Source of the DNA: Sarocladium kiliense
Taxonomy: Eukaryota > Ascomycota > Sordariomycetes > Hypocreales > Sarocladiaceae
NCBI GenBank assembly: GCA_030734395.1
Contig: JAUZTG010000003.1
Coordinates: 806,001 to 870,000, forward strand
Direction: 5' to 3'
Length of the DNA stretch: 64,000 nucleotides
In this document: piece after piece, positions 11,213-21,362 of the stretch
Layout: each line of letters starts with the position of its first letter
Position numbering within the stretch: the first letter of the stretch is position 1
Program-made: the position numbers and the translations under genes
Notes under the pieces: model-generated
The model's input: only the letters and a program-made list of their open reading frames with translations
What the model was told of the DNA's origin: nothing
Databases searched by the model: none

Positions 11213-12916
11213 ATGGCCAAAGCCTCATGGCAAGAACAGGCCGCAGCCAAGATGGCCGACACGGCTTCGAAGATCCCTGCTGAATGGCGCCTGAGCCAAG
11301 GCGATATTCAGCGCGCAAAGGAGCAAAAGAACTTGACAGGACCCTTTATCGAATCTTTTCTATCTCAGGACGAAGTCGCCATCGTGTCGCTTGACAGCTC
11401 ACATCTAGTCGCGAAGCTAGCTGAAGGAGCATTGACATCACTGGAGGTTGCCCAAGCCTACTGCAAGACGACCGCTATTGCACACCAGATTAATAATTGT
11501 CTCCATGAGATCTTCTTCAGTCAGGCCTTGGAGCGGGCTACTGAGCTGGACCGCTACTTTGAAGAGCATGGCACACCATCTGGGCCGCTGCATGGATTGC
11601 CTGTCAGCCTCAAGGACCAATTCCATGTGAAGGGCGTTGATACGACTATGGGATTCATCGGCTGGATCAACACATATGAAGGTGATTCGGATCCTCAAAA
11701 GGTCCACAATATCGAGAGTCAGGTCGTGAGTGAGCTGCTGCAGCAAGGAGCGGTTGTGTATTGCAAGACCAGCTTGCCGCAAACGCTCATGTGTGGAGAA
11801 ACTATCAACAACTTGATCGGCCAGACGTTAAACCCAATTAATCAGGTCCTGTCTTGTGGAGGTTCATCTGGTGGTGAAGGTGCTCTCCAAGCCTTAAGGG
11901 GTAGCTCAGTCGGCCTAGGAACTGACATTGGGGGCTCGGTACGGATCCCGGCTGCCTTCTGTGGCATTTACTCCCTCAAGCCAACGCACAACCGCCTTTC
12001 TTATCGCAATGTTGCCAATACGAATCCAGGTCAGCTAAATGGCCCCTCATCCGTTGGTGTCATGGCCACTTCTGTGGACGCTTTGAAGCTTGTTGCCTCC
12101 GCCCTCATCTCAACTCAACCGTGGTTGCGAGACCCGAACCTTGTTCCCTTGCCGTGGCGGTCCGAGATGGAGCAAGACATCCTTCGACGAGCCGATGGCA
12201 GCGGCAGAGCTGTTGTCGAAAAAAAGCCACTCAAGCTCGGCATTCTATTCAATGACGGGTTTATGACCCCGCATCCTCCTATCACACGAGGTCTACGCAT
12301 CCTGCAGAAGGCTCTAGTTCAAGCTGGCCATCAGGTCATTGACTGGCGACCACCACCTCATCAACCTGCTGCAGATATCCACCTCAAGTTTCTCCAGTCC
12401 GATGGTGGCCATTATATTCACGAGCAGCTTGACCTCTCTGGCGAGCCGCTCATCTATCCTCTCCGCGAGCTGTTCAAACTAAAGCCACCGATGTCGGCGA
12501 TCACCCTTGAAGAGCTGAGCATCCAGGCTCGGGACGCCCGCGAGACATACTCGGATTACTGGAACTCATTGTCCACTGAGGATGGCCAGGAAGTCGACGC
12601 TTTCATCATGCCCGTAGCTCCGCACGCTGCTGTCATCCCTGAACACTACTTGTATACTGGCTATACCGAAGTGGTCAATCTCTTAGACTATTCAGCCTCC
12701 GTGATACCCGTCACGACGGCAGATAAGTCCGTTGATGTTGCCGATCCTGACTTTGAGCCACTCAACGATTTAGACGCGAAGAACTGGAAAGGATATGATG
12801 CAGACATATACGACGGCGCACCGGTTGGGCTACAGATCGTTGGCAGGAAGTATGAGGAAGAGAAGATTTGGGCAATAGCTAAGATTCTTGATGCGGTTCT
12901 GAGAAACTCAAAGTGA
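11213..12916 (+). CDS. Amidase signature (AS) family amidase, acetamidase/AmdS-like
   Basis: Hydrolyses a carboxamide to acid and ammonia; fungal relatives are general amidases such as AmdS. Intronless, 567 aa from the ATG at 11213, which has a strong context (GCGCCATGGC); an in-frame ATG 30 bp upstream is weaker. The Ser-cisSer-Lys triad is complete: Lys134 in GLPVSLKD, cis-Ser218 in CGGSSGGEG, nucleophile Ser242 in GTDIGGSVRIPA. The Gly/Ser-rich AS signature spans about residues 210-250. No signal peptide. The first dozen codons are Ala/Lys-rich, as in other fungal amidases. Its place beside other catabolic enzymes suggests a nutrient role; substrate not predictable. Confidence 0.92.
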   Translation: MAKASWQEQAAAKMADTASKIPAEWRLSQGDIQRAKEQKNLTGPFIESFLSQDEVAIVSLDSSHLVAKLAEGALTSLEVAQAYCKTTAIAHQINNCLHEIFFSQALERATELDRYFEEHGTPSGPLHGLPVSLKDQFHVKGVDTTMGFIGWINTYEGDSDPQKVHNIESQVVSELLQQGAVVYCKTSLPQTLMCGETINNLIGQTLNPINQVLSCGGSSGGEGALQALRGSSVGLGTDIGGSVRIPAAFCGIYSLKPTHNRLSYRNVANTNPGQLNGPSSVGVMATSVDALKLVASALISTQPWLRDPNLVPLPWRSEMEQDILRRADGSGRAVVEKKPLKLGILFNDGFMTPHPPITRGLRILQKALVQAGHQVIDWRPPPHQPAADIHLKFLQSDGGHYIHEQLDLSGEPLIYPLRELFKLKPPMSAITLEELSIQARDARETYSDYWNSLSTEDGQEVDAFIMPVAPHAAVIPEHYLYTGYTEVVNLLDYSASVIPVTTADKSVDVADPDFEPLNDLDAKNWKGYDADIYDGAPVGLQIVGRKYEEEKIWAIAKILDAVLRNSK

Positions 12917-13151
12917 GGCATGTATCAACAGTTTAGAACCCTTCCATAGACCCAACTGAGCCTAAGCAACTTCCGAGCAGGCTATTGTCAATCAAGTACA
13001 TTTGAGCAACCTTAAGATGACTGAAGTGTGGGTTAGGAACAGTCGGAGACAAGTCTAGAGGCTCCGAAGGTTCCACCGAGGGAAAATGCGTATGTTAAAG
13101 ATACATGCGTCGCTTATGTTGTTCTATAATGCGTACCAAGCTTCGAATGTA

Positions 13152-14129
13152 TCACAGCTTCGTGCCTAATTCCTTGATGGCATCTTTCGTGCTTACCAGA
13201 TGACCCTCACCATTACCTGTTACCAAGCCAAGATCTTTCGACGTGAGCGGTGTCACGCCATCCTTACTCCATGCTGTCTCACCAAGTTCTTCAGAGAGCC
13301 TCAGGATCTGACCTAATTCTTTCCCGATGCCCGGCCATAACTGGCCTACAGTATCCACGTTACTGTGCACATACACCGGATCTAGGCTTTCTCCCTTCTT
13401 CTCACTCAAGATCTCTGCCCACTGCCTCAGCATGTCCCCATGCACCATCCAATCCGCCACGCCGAGGATATACTTCCCGGGTAACGATGCCTCTGGCTTT
13501 TCTAGTATCTTTTGGATGAAAAGGCCTGTGTTGACCGTGTGGTCACCCACCATAGGCACAACCGTCTGTGACGCTACTGGCTGTACCCAAGAGTACTTCC
13601 CAGCTGTCTCCAGGAAACTGGGCCTGAAAGGGGCATAGTTCACATTCTCCGCGTAAAGACCACCCCAGTAGAAGGTTGTCTTCTGCGTCAGCTCGGGCAG
13701 CGAGCTCAGGATGTACTCATCCACCTGGGCTTTGCCATCCATGTGCGGGACGGGGATCCTGCCTCGAGACACGGTCGAAGCAGACGGGAGGGTAGACCAA
13801 ATGAAATGCTCCAATGTCTCAACAGCGGACGCAGAATCAGCCACGTTCTTGCCCTGCGCGACCTCACGATCCATCGCGCCGTCGTACATTGTCGTCACCG
13901 CGAAAATAACTTGCGCCGCCATGAAAGCTTGCTTGAGATCGGATGGGTCGTCCAGGTCTGCGCCCACAACCTCGACGCCACGCTCTCTAAGGCGTTGTGC
14001 ATCGGGTGTCGTGGCATCCCGCGTTACGCCGCGGATGCTGTACTGACCAGTCTTGAGGAGAGCATTGACGACAGAGTTGCCTTGGCCACGCGTCGCACCG
14101 AGTACCACTGCGAGCCTCTTCAGAGCCAT
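13152..14129 (-). CDS. NmrA-like family NAD(P)-binding protein
   Basis: Rossmann-fold protein of 325 aa, single exon. The N-terminus shows beta1, then GATRGQG (residues 11-17), the dinucleotide-binding turn typical of NmrA/isoflavone-reductase-like atypical SDRs, then GVTRDATTPDAQRL and VVGADLDDPSDLKQAF, where the second strand and acidic turn are expected. Family members are either redox-sensing regulators (NmrA of nitrogen repression) or reductases. It lacks the SDR YxxxK pair in the usual place, so a sensor role or unusual chemistry are both possible. Convergent with the amidase gene, 235 bp apart; a nitrogen-control link is tempting but not shown. Confidence 0.85.
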   Translation of the reverse strand: MALKRLAVVLGATRGQGNSVVNALLKTGQYSIRGVTRDATTPDAQRLRERGVEVVGADLDDPSDLKQAFMAAQVIFAVTTMYDGAMDREVAQGKNVADSASAVETLEHFIWSTLPSASTVSRGRIPVPHMDGKAQVDEYILSSLPELTQKTTFYWGGLYAENVNYAPFRPSFLETAGKYSWVQPVASQTVVPMVGDHTVNTGLFIQKILEKPEASLPGKYILGVADWMVHGDMLRQWAEILSEKKGESLDPVYVHSNVDTVGQLWPGIGKELGQILRLSEELGETAWSKDGVTPLTSKDLGLVTGNGEGHLVSTKDAIKELGTKL

Positions 14130-15066
14130 GGCTATTGAGTCTCAAACAATCCTCACAAGGGGCTCTTTGTAGGATATCATGAATGAGCAGCTTTCCAGGT
14201 TGAACGCATATGCTCGTATGAACGGGCAACGCAAGGAAGCGGGGCTTGGACATGGGTGGTGAGACGGCTGTGCCGTACGACCGACTGCAGCCCTGGCGAT
14301 ATGACGATGGCCCGTCAGAGCCTGAGCAATTGCGCATTTATGGCATCAAGGAACGTTGTGGGATGGAAAGAAGCAGCTTGTATTTCATGCTGATGTGGCG
14401 CTTTGGGATCAGGTCTCCTGTATACAAACAGCTGGGTATCGAGCTGGGGACGCTGGTCTAGCAGTTGTAGTAGAAGCTGCTTCCCCGCAACTATCAAACG
14501 ATGCTAGAGCGTAGTATTGAGGTTTCTAAAGATAAACGACCAAGGTTAGGTCGTATGCCAAAATGGCCTTGGTGAAAGCAAGACTTACACGCCTTCGCAC
14601 TGTAAGCGGTGCTCTACCACTAAGGGCATTCTAGAGCTATTCCAGGTGGAGAGCTGATTAGCAATACATTACTGATGTCTTTAACTCGAGCCATTCAGGC
14701 CCGGGATGAACGACACCTAGCCGTCCATGGCCCCTTCAACGAATCTGATATTTCGTTCAAGGACGAGGGGAATCGGAGTGCCGAGGCGATTCTGCCTCTG
14801 GAGACCCCTACGGATAAAACAGCAAAAGGGAACCATGGTGAGGGAACAAGTAGTCGAAATCAGCGATTCAGCACCAAAATTACAGTTGATAGTATCAGAG
14901 CGGCGATAATATCATGCAAGATGCGTCTGGAGCACGGGACTCTTAACAAGAATATATAAGGACCCAAAGTCAAGCGTTCATATCCATGGTTGATACTGTG
15001 AATGCGCTTCCTCTCAAAGCATCCCAGGAACACTCCCCTTGTTGCCCAATGATTTTATGCTTTCGG
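14130..15066. other. Intergenic region with a tRNA-like relic
   Basis: About 0.94 kb without a protein gene. Apart from the tRNA-like segment listed separately at 14558-14634 I see nothing I can support. Confidence 0.4.
14558..14634 (-). pseudogene. Degenerate tRNA-like sequence
   Basis: On the minus strand the ends can pair as a 7-bp acceptor stem (CTAGAAT with ATTTTGG, two G-U pairs). A D-arm-like core TTAGTGGTAGAGC is followed by an anticodon-arm-like CGC...GCG hairpin and an AAGG connector, as in eukaryotic tRNA genes. The total of 77 nt fits a tRNA. However the D stem is mispaired and no B-box (GGTTCRANNCC) is present, so polymerase III transcription is unlikely. It is probably a decayed tRNA gene, a tRNA-derived SINE fragment, or chance. 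Confidence 0.25.
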
Positions 15067-17214
15067 TCACTCATCCCGGAACACCCATCGACCCCCAGGC
15101 CGCATCGCCTCCCGGCGGCGCTCTTCAACTGTCCTGCGCTCACGCTTCGCTGCCTCAAGCTTCTCATCTTCTATCTCCTGGGTGCTGGGGAAGTCCGCGT
15201 TCCAAAACCCCGGTGGTGATCGCATACGAGAGTACCGATGACGATGTTTTCCGTACTTATTCGCTAGCTCATGTGTCTTTGCATCGATCCAGACATTGGT
15301 ACGCTCTTGTCGAGTCATCGCCGTAAGTTGATAAGCATGATCACCCAAGTACTCCTCCAGAAGTCTTTGCTCTTGTCGCCGCTGTTCTGACGTCAAAGGA
15401 GGGTTGGGTCGTTGAGAGATGGCCAACGCTCGAAACTCCTCTCCACAGCAGTGAGGATCGGTGCATCCTGGGAGTGCTGCCCGTTCCCCCTTACCCCTGA
15501 CAACATCTGAAAAAGCATAGTTCACCCCTTCGTTCGCTTGGGGATTGATCTTGAAGTCATCCAACTTGAGTTCGGACAATGGTCGATTTCTCAAGCTGCC
15601 GGATTTTCTCTGCGGAGTGGCAGTCTCACGCTTCTTAGGCGACCTGCTCCGTCTTGTCACAGATGGTGATGCCTCCGGCTTCTCCGCTAACCCTTGTTTT
15701 CCCACAGGCAGTGCAGACTTCTCGAATGGCAGCTCTCGCGGTTTTGGCATCAGCAGGTCGTCTCGTGGTGTAGCTGGTTTGCAAAGCTTTCGGGCAACGG
15801 ATCGAGAGATGTCTGGCGCCCGATCTCCAATGGAAGGGGTGTTGAGTAGATCATCCAGTCGGCCCTTAGCCACTGGGGTTCCTGTATTAGGACCGGCGGG
15901 AGTCGCATTTAGTCCATAGCTAATGCCATCCTCTGCGAGAAAATTGATCCCATGCTCAATATCCTTCTTGTTACGCCTGGTGCCAGAGGTTTTGGCCGTC
16001 ATTACGCCTCCCAATCTTCGATTGCCATCGATTGGTGTGAGTGGTGAAGGTCTGACGACGCCCGTAGTAGCTTTGGCGTATAGCCCTGGCTGAGGTCGTG
16101 TTAGAGCCAAGGGTGGTTGAGGTTCTGTCGCCGGAGTCCATCTGTCACTGGCTGCAGCATCCCTGCGTTTTCTGGGTGTCGAAATTCGCTGCGCAACATC
16201 ACCTAGATCCAAACTGCCCTCTGAGTTGAGCATGAAGCGATCCAACCGCGGGATTGGACTTGAGTCCGCGGCTACCTCGACCTTAATCTTGGCAGGGGTT
16301 GAATCGTCTTGGTTCGGGTCTCGCTTCCTTTTCCTCACTGATCGTTCCGAGACCACGACCGGGCTGTCGGATGAGGGTTCTTGTTTGATGCTCGGCCCAG
16401 GCTTGTTCGCGGTCTTCGGCAGAGGTGGCAATACCACTTCTGAGCTGTCTTCGGGATCGCTTTGGGTCGAGCCTGGCGTCTGCCGGGCTGTAACAGGAGG
16501 GCTGCTGGGCGGTAGGGGCTCTGGGATGGTTGATCTCAGTCGCGTCGCGTCTGGCCGAGATCCTGTGGTGTGGCCATCGGGCTTCCTTTGGTGAGCTGTC
16601 GCTGCAAGATCACAGGAGGGATTTTGCGGAGCCGAAGGGGGTGCCGAAAGGGGTTGGGTTCCAGCACTCCGCAGCTTCTCGAGCTCATCCTGCAACGTAG
16701 CGGTACGGTTTGCCCAATGCTCTCGCTCCAACTTCCGCCGCTCCAACAAATCCTTTGCTTTCTTGAAATTGCCCTCAACAAGCTGAAATTTGATGAGCAG
16801 CTTCGAGTATGCTGTCTGAAGGCCTGTGTCTGAGGCCGATTCATGCAACACAGGCGGAGGTGATATTGCTTTAGGCGTAGACGAAACTGGCGCTCCGGAT
16901 CCCAATGCTCCCAGAATGGCCGGAGATGTTGGCTTTGAGGTGTGCACCGCCGTCTGCCGAAGTAGAGAATGGAGATCATGATTTTCCTTTTGAAGCCTTT
17001 CGATCATGGCATCCTGTTCTTTTTCCCGTTCCAGGTGCTGCATTTGCAGGTCCTTTACACGAGCCTCATATTCTGTGATTGTGGTCAGCGGCGCCGTCAG
17101 AACGTAGCGCGTCAAGGGTACTTTACGAGCTGTCAGTGACTGCCTATATTGTTCGGCAGCGGTTGAAATGGCTTTGATAAATGCCTCGTCATCTTCGCCG
17201 AGGTTTCTTGTCAT
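15067..17214 (-). CDS. ctp1: DNA endonuclease activator Ctp1/Sae2/CtIP
   Basis: Cofactor of the Mre11-Rad50-Nbs1 nuclease that starts resection of DNA double-strand breaks. Single exon, 715 aa from the first in-frame ATG at 17214; the frame stays open upstream to a TTG at 17277, but no ATG lies there. The order fits the family: an N-terminal coiled coil (about residues 45-90, rich in E, Q, L) for oligomerisation; a long disordered centre with many SP/TP sites, expected CDK and damage-kinase targets; and a conserved C-terminal domain with LPGCTDPHCCG (about residue 580) and RHR...SPPGFWNADFPSTQE (about 650-680), the hallmark DNA-binding/MRN-activating block. Nuclear. One of the clearest housekeeping calls here. 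Confidence 0.92.
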   Translation of the reverse strand: MTRNLGEDDEAFIKAISTAAEQYRQSLTARKVPLTRYVLTAPLTTITEYEARVKDLQMQHLEREKEQDAMIERLQKENHDLHSLLRQTAVHTSKPTSPAILGALGSGAPVSSTPKAISPPPVLHESASDTGLQTAYSKLLIKFQLVEGNFKKAKDLLERRKLEREHWANRTATLQDELEKLRSAGTQPLSAPPSAPQNPSCDLAATAHQRKPDGHTTGSRPDATRLRSTIPEPLPPSSPPVTARQTPGSTQSDPEDSSEVVLPPLPKTANKPGPSIKQEPSSDSPVVVSERSVRKRKRDPNQDDSTPAKIKVEVAADSSPIPRLDRFMLNSEGSLDLGDVAQRISTPRKRRDAAASDRWTPATEPQPPLALTRPQPGLYAKATTGVVRPSPLTPIDGNRRLGGVMTAKTSGTRRNKKDIEHGINFLAEDGISYGLNATPAGPNTGTPVAKGRLDDLLNTPSIGDRAPDISRSVARKLCKPATPRDDLLMPKPRELPFEKSALPVGKQGLAEKPEASPSVTRRSRSPKKRETATPQRKSGSLRNRPLSELKLDDFKINPQANEGVNYAFSDVVRGKGERAALPGCTDPHCCGEEFRALAISQRPNPPLTSEQRRQEQRLLEEYLGDHAYQLTAMTRQERTNVWIDAKTHELANKYGKHRHRYSRMRSPPGFWNADFPSTQEIEDEKLEAAKRERRTVEERRREAMRPGGRWVFRDE

Positions 17215-18635
17215 TCCGCCAAGCTTGAATGGGCTGTCAAATGCATAGTTGTATTCATGTGCTGTCTTGTCTGTCAATGAAGACGCTGAGGTGCATCGGA
17301 TCTCGACGCGTTCAGCCCCACACCAAAACGCGGCAAGGGTGGTTATCTAGGCGCCAGGGCACGTGACTGCCAGCCTCTGGTCTCATCAAGTCGAAGCTCT
17401 GACCGCCTGTCTCACCCAATCTGGTCCCCAACGGACTCAATCAGACATGTATGTAAAGCTGAATTCCTAGCAATGGGCGACGAGCTGGACGGCTGCCAGC
17501 ATCTGAAACCTGACCAAATCCTCTTGCAATGTCCATCTTGAAGTATCGAATGCCATGTTATCGTCGCAAAGCCGCAACCTTCATTGAAGATCCACTTGCC
17601 AGTTTGCGCACGGAGAAGTGGTCTCCGGGAGATCCTGGCCTGCTTTCTCGATGAGACTTTGCGCGTATCGAGTTACAGCCATCACGAAGAACTTCAGGCA
17701 CGTTGCAGATAGAGATGAGAGGAGGGTGCGCACGCACAGTGCAAGCCTGTCATCTGTGTCAGTCTCAACCCTCCAACCACGAGTGTCCACCGACGGCGAC
17801 GTCAACTCAGCCTTTAGCCCCAGTTTGCATGATAACGTCGTGATGTAACTGGCAACACAGACTTGGCTATTCGCCGCTAGCACCCTGCAAGATGGACGGC
17901 TCAAACTGTCACTGGGCGGTGATCTCGTCTGTGTGGCCGGTACCTTCGTGAAGCAGCTTCTACGCAAAGCACAGTGCGAAACATGGTCCACGGTGGCGGC
18001 CTTGCCGGGCCGTCGCTGTCACCTGGCAGCGTCTCACACTGTACCAGGTGCGTACCGCCTGTACCTATGACCCCACCAAAACGTGAATCGGCTCCAGGCC
18101 AAAACCCACCCTCCCACAACCTCGAAAAGCAAGCTCTCTCGAGGTCATCCTGCCAGCCGTGTTCTCAGACTTCACAACCATCAGTCATTTCTTGATACTT
18201 TCTGCACGACTTGTCGCCAGAAGTAAGCTCTCTGATACCTGTAAGCATCACTCTTCCTCAATTGAGCCTTTTGTTCCCTTCTGCCCGCACGCAAATTGGC
18301 CATCGACCACCCACGATACCAGCACTAGCCGGGCACAACTACTGTTGCTGGTCCAGGACCCTGACCAAAAATCTCTGCCCGGCGCCGAGTTTCTCGACTC
18401 TTGCCCCGCCTCCACCTGCTCTTCACGGCTGGCGCGCCTGCTTGGTCTGCTGCTTGATCGCCTTGATCTGGGGCGGGAAAAAAACGTCTCTCGTGGCGGC
18501 AAAACCAAGGGCAATCGCACCAAGAGCTCGTCGATAGCTGATTTTTCCTTCCCTCACAACACACACGTTCTCGCTGTTCAACATCTGCGCCGTTTCTCAG
18601 TCGCTGACCGCAACAACTAGATCACCACTACCTCT
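17215..18635. other. Divergent intergenic region (ctp1 / zinc-knuckle gene)
   Basis: About 1.4 kb. The stretch near 18240-18620 is rich in C and T on the plus strand, as in 5' regions of highly expressed fungal genes, and probably holds the promoter and leader of the zinc-knuckle gene. The open frame at 17581-17991 on the minus strand shows no domain and is not called. Confidence 0.45.
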
Positions 18636-18782
18636 GTACGTTTGCCCGAATCCTGTTGGCCAGGAACCGTCCCACTTTCTCAATCGAGCATGTGGCGTTT
18701 AAGATCCTGGCCACTGCCATCACGGAACTCTCATGAAGTGCAAGGGATCATGAAGCGGCTGACCCCAAGTCCAGCTCCCCAG
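18636..18782 (+). other. Probable 5'-UTR intron of the zinc-knuckle gene
   Basis: A good donor (GTACGT at 18636), a branch-like GCTGAC near 18757 and acceptor CCCCAG ending at 18782 lie just before the ATG at 18810. Removing this segment would also remove several upstream ATGs from the leader. Inference from splice motifs only. Confidence 0.4.
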
Positions 18783-18809
18783 AACCTTTTTTCAACCTCT
18801 TCCATCACA

Positions 18810-19863
18810 ATGGATTTCTCTCAACCCCGTGGCGGTGCCTGCTACTCTTGTGAGTTCTGTCCTCTTCCATTCTTCATTCGACTCTGGCCACAGACACATG
18901 TCCCCCAGTATGAAGGCGTCCGGAGGTTGGGGACCGTTCCTCGCCTTACCAAGTCGAGCTTTTTGCCTCCTGGCCCCCATCCTGTGTCCTTTCTTGCTTT
19001 CACATCCCAGCATCAGGCTAACTTCTGTCAATAGGCGGCAACCCTGGTCACCAGGTATGGTGAACACTTTAGCCTACTTCAAATCGCATCACTCACATAT
19101 CCTCCAGGCTCGTGACTGCCCCACCAAGGGTCCTGCCAAGTGGTGAGTTTGTCTCTGATCGCAAAAGATGTAGTCTTCATACTAACTAGGAACTAGCTAT
19201 AACTGCGGCAGTACGTTTCCACCATGATTTTGTTTCCGGATAATGCTGACATCTGCTTCTAGACGAGGGCCACATGAGTGAGTCATGTAACGCAACAAGC
19301 TGAATTATGATCGCTAATCATTCCAAGGCCGTGACTGCGGTGAGCCCATGAAGGAGAACAAGTCTTGCTACAAGTGCGGCCAGCCTGGCCACATCTCCCG
19401 CGACTGCCCCATGGGCGGCGCTACCGGTGGTGGCATGGGTGGCTCTACCGAGTGCTACAAGGTCGGTCTCAAGATAACAGCGTCAAACAAAATCAACACT
19501 AACTCTGGCCATACAGTGCGGCGAGATCGGCCACATTGCTCGCAACTGCCCCAAGTCCGGCTTCGGTAACTCCTACGGCGGTGGCGGCGGCAGCGGCGGC
19601 TTCGGTGGTGGTGCCGGCAAGACCTGCTACTCCTGCGGTGGTTACGGCCACATGTCGCGTGAGTCCAGGCTTTCAAAGATGTATCTCATCATCTTTAGGC
19701 TAATCAAGTTCTAGGCGAATGTGTTAATGGCATGAAGTGCTACAACTGCGGCGAGTCTGGCCACTACTCTCGTGACTGCCCCAAGGAGTCTGCTGGCGGT
19801 GAGAAGATCTGCTACAAGTGCCAGCAGGCTGGTCACGTTCAGGCCCAGTGCCCCAACAACTAG
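18810..19863 (+). CDS. GIS2: CCHC zinc-knuckle nucleic-acid-binding protein (Gis2/Byr3/CNBP), 8 exons
   Basis: Small cytoplasmic protein that binds single-stranded nucleic acid and mRNA; yeast Gis2 and animal CNBP affect translation and stress granules. Exons: 18810-18849, 19035-19054, 19108-19142, 19197-19210, 19263-19277, 19328-19461, 19517-19658, 19715-19863, giving 182 aa with all phases consistent. Seven CX2CX4HX4C knuckles follow one another (for example CYNCGNEGHMSRDC, CYKCGQPGHISRDC, CYNCGESGHYSRDC), with two Gly-rich linkers between knuckles 3-4 and 4-5, the second containing YGGGGGSGGFGGG. Exons 2, 4 and 5 are only 20, 14 and 15 nt. Several introns cut inside knuckles. Seven knuckles is the usual number for the family. 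Confidence 0.93.
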
Positions 19864-21362
19864 ATGGGCGTGTGGACTCACCCATCAACGATCATGAGTC
19901 GAGGGCAGGCGTGGCAGCTTGATGATACCCACGAGAGTCTGATCTTCTTCTTCTCTTTTGTCATTTCTGAAGGGACATCTTTTTTAGAGTGTCACAAAAA
20001 GTTTGGAATCGTTCATCGCGTACACGACCAAGGGGACGACTGGCATGCGACTCACGTTGCTCACGACCAGGGACCGGAGGTATTGTTTACAATACTTTCT
20101 GTGCTCTGACTATCTCGGATTCGAATGGAAGCGGTGGAGTGGCGTTGCGGAAGGCTGGCAAGCGGTGATCACGATGGTGTATCAGCCGACTTGCAGGCAG
20201 ACAAGATCGTTCGAAAAGTGATTCGGCTGGCCACATTTGCACAGCTTTGCTAGGGGACGAAGGTTGTCCTACCTACCAGGGGAGGAACAGCATTGCAGAG
20301 TTGCTAGTCAGGGCGAGATGAATGTGTTGATTTGAACGGTGCTCGAGATACGGTGATGAGAAACGTGTATGCGTCTAACAAACAGCAGGCGATAACTGCA
20401 TCTGGGTCTCAGCAAACTACGCGTGCTTGCTCTTCGCCTAAGTCCTTCGGCCTCGATAACAAGCTACAAACAACGCATAGGAACAAGGCGACCGGATACT
20501 GTGGCTGAGAACAGCCAACAAGAACAAGTACGGCGGATTCAGAGTCAAATTCAATTGGGTCGACTTCAGTCTCGAAACCGAGCACACAACTCAACTTCAC
20601 CATTGAGAAGCCGGGCACGATGGGCCGTAGGATTCTCATATATGTTCTTCCATTGAGAGGAACTCTCGTATCCGAAGGTCCTAGGCGTAAGCTCGGTTAT
20701 CAGACGATTGGCAAGCTAGAGAGGAAAATAGCAACAGTGTCCGACCACATGAGGAGGTAAGTTCAACCTTATGTCCGGTACAGTTGGCCAGGTTGGGTTG
20801 GCCAGACGCTGGCATCGGATTCAGGTGACAGAATGGCAGGGGCGCAGTCGTGCAGACGACAACTGCCAGACAGGTATGCCGCATTTGTGCCGTAGTTCAT
20901 GTGAAGTCGCAGATCAGTCGTTGCTGTGAAAGCACACCAATGGCAACGTGCACTGAAGGGTGTAGGGCCGTTGGTCACCATCGTCAGGCCAGAGGCGCAG
21001 CATCCATCGCCGTCCCTTGGTTGACGCGCCAATTAACCGGGGGCTGATGCGGGCTGGAAAGGTAAGTGAATGCTTGGCTTAGGGACCATTCCTGGTACAC
21101 TGTACCGCAAATGGAACAATAGTTGGGTTGCAAGCGGCGTTCGTTTCTACCTTGGCACGCAGATGGTTGAAGGGCCCAGCTTATACAAAAGGCCCCTTGT
21201 GTCTTCCAACGGATTGGCCCCTCGTGCTCCTCATGTCCATCCAGCACCGTTGACCAGCGAGACGCGTAGCCGTGGCAGGATTGTAGGAATAATTGCGAAT
21301 CATTTGCCAGGCTGACTCTCTTCGAAGTCCTCACACATCAGCTTACATGAACGCTCTGCGCG
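19864..21362. other. Intergenic region after the zinc-knuckle gene
   Basis: About 1.5 kb. The first few hundred bases are presumably the 3' UTR of the zinc-knuckle gene. No coding frame with a recognisable domain; a weak TATA-like TATACAAAA lies near 21183 upstream of the next gene. Confidence 0.4.

Noticed and set aside
17215..17277. N-terminal extension of ctp1 to 17277
   Set aside because: The extension begins with TTG. The first in-frame ATG is at 17214, so I used that.
17581..17991. 136-codon minus-strand open frame between ctp1 and the zinc-knuckle gene
   Set aside because: No recognisable domain, atypical composition, and it lies in probable promoter DNA.
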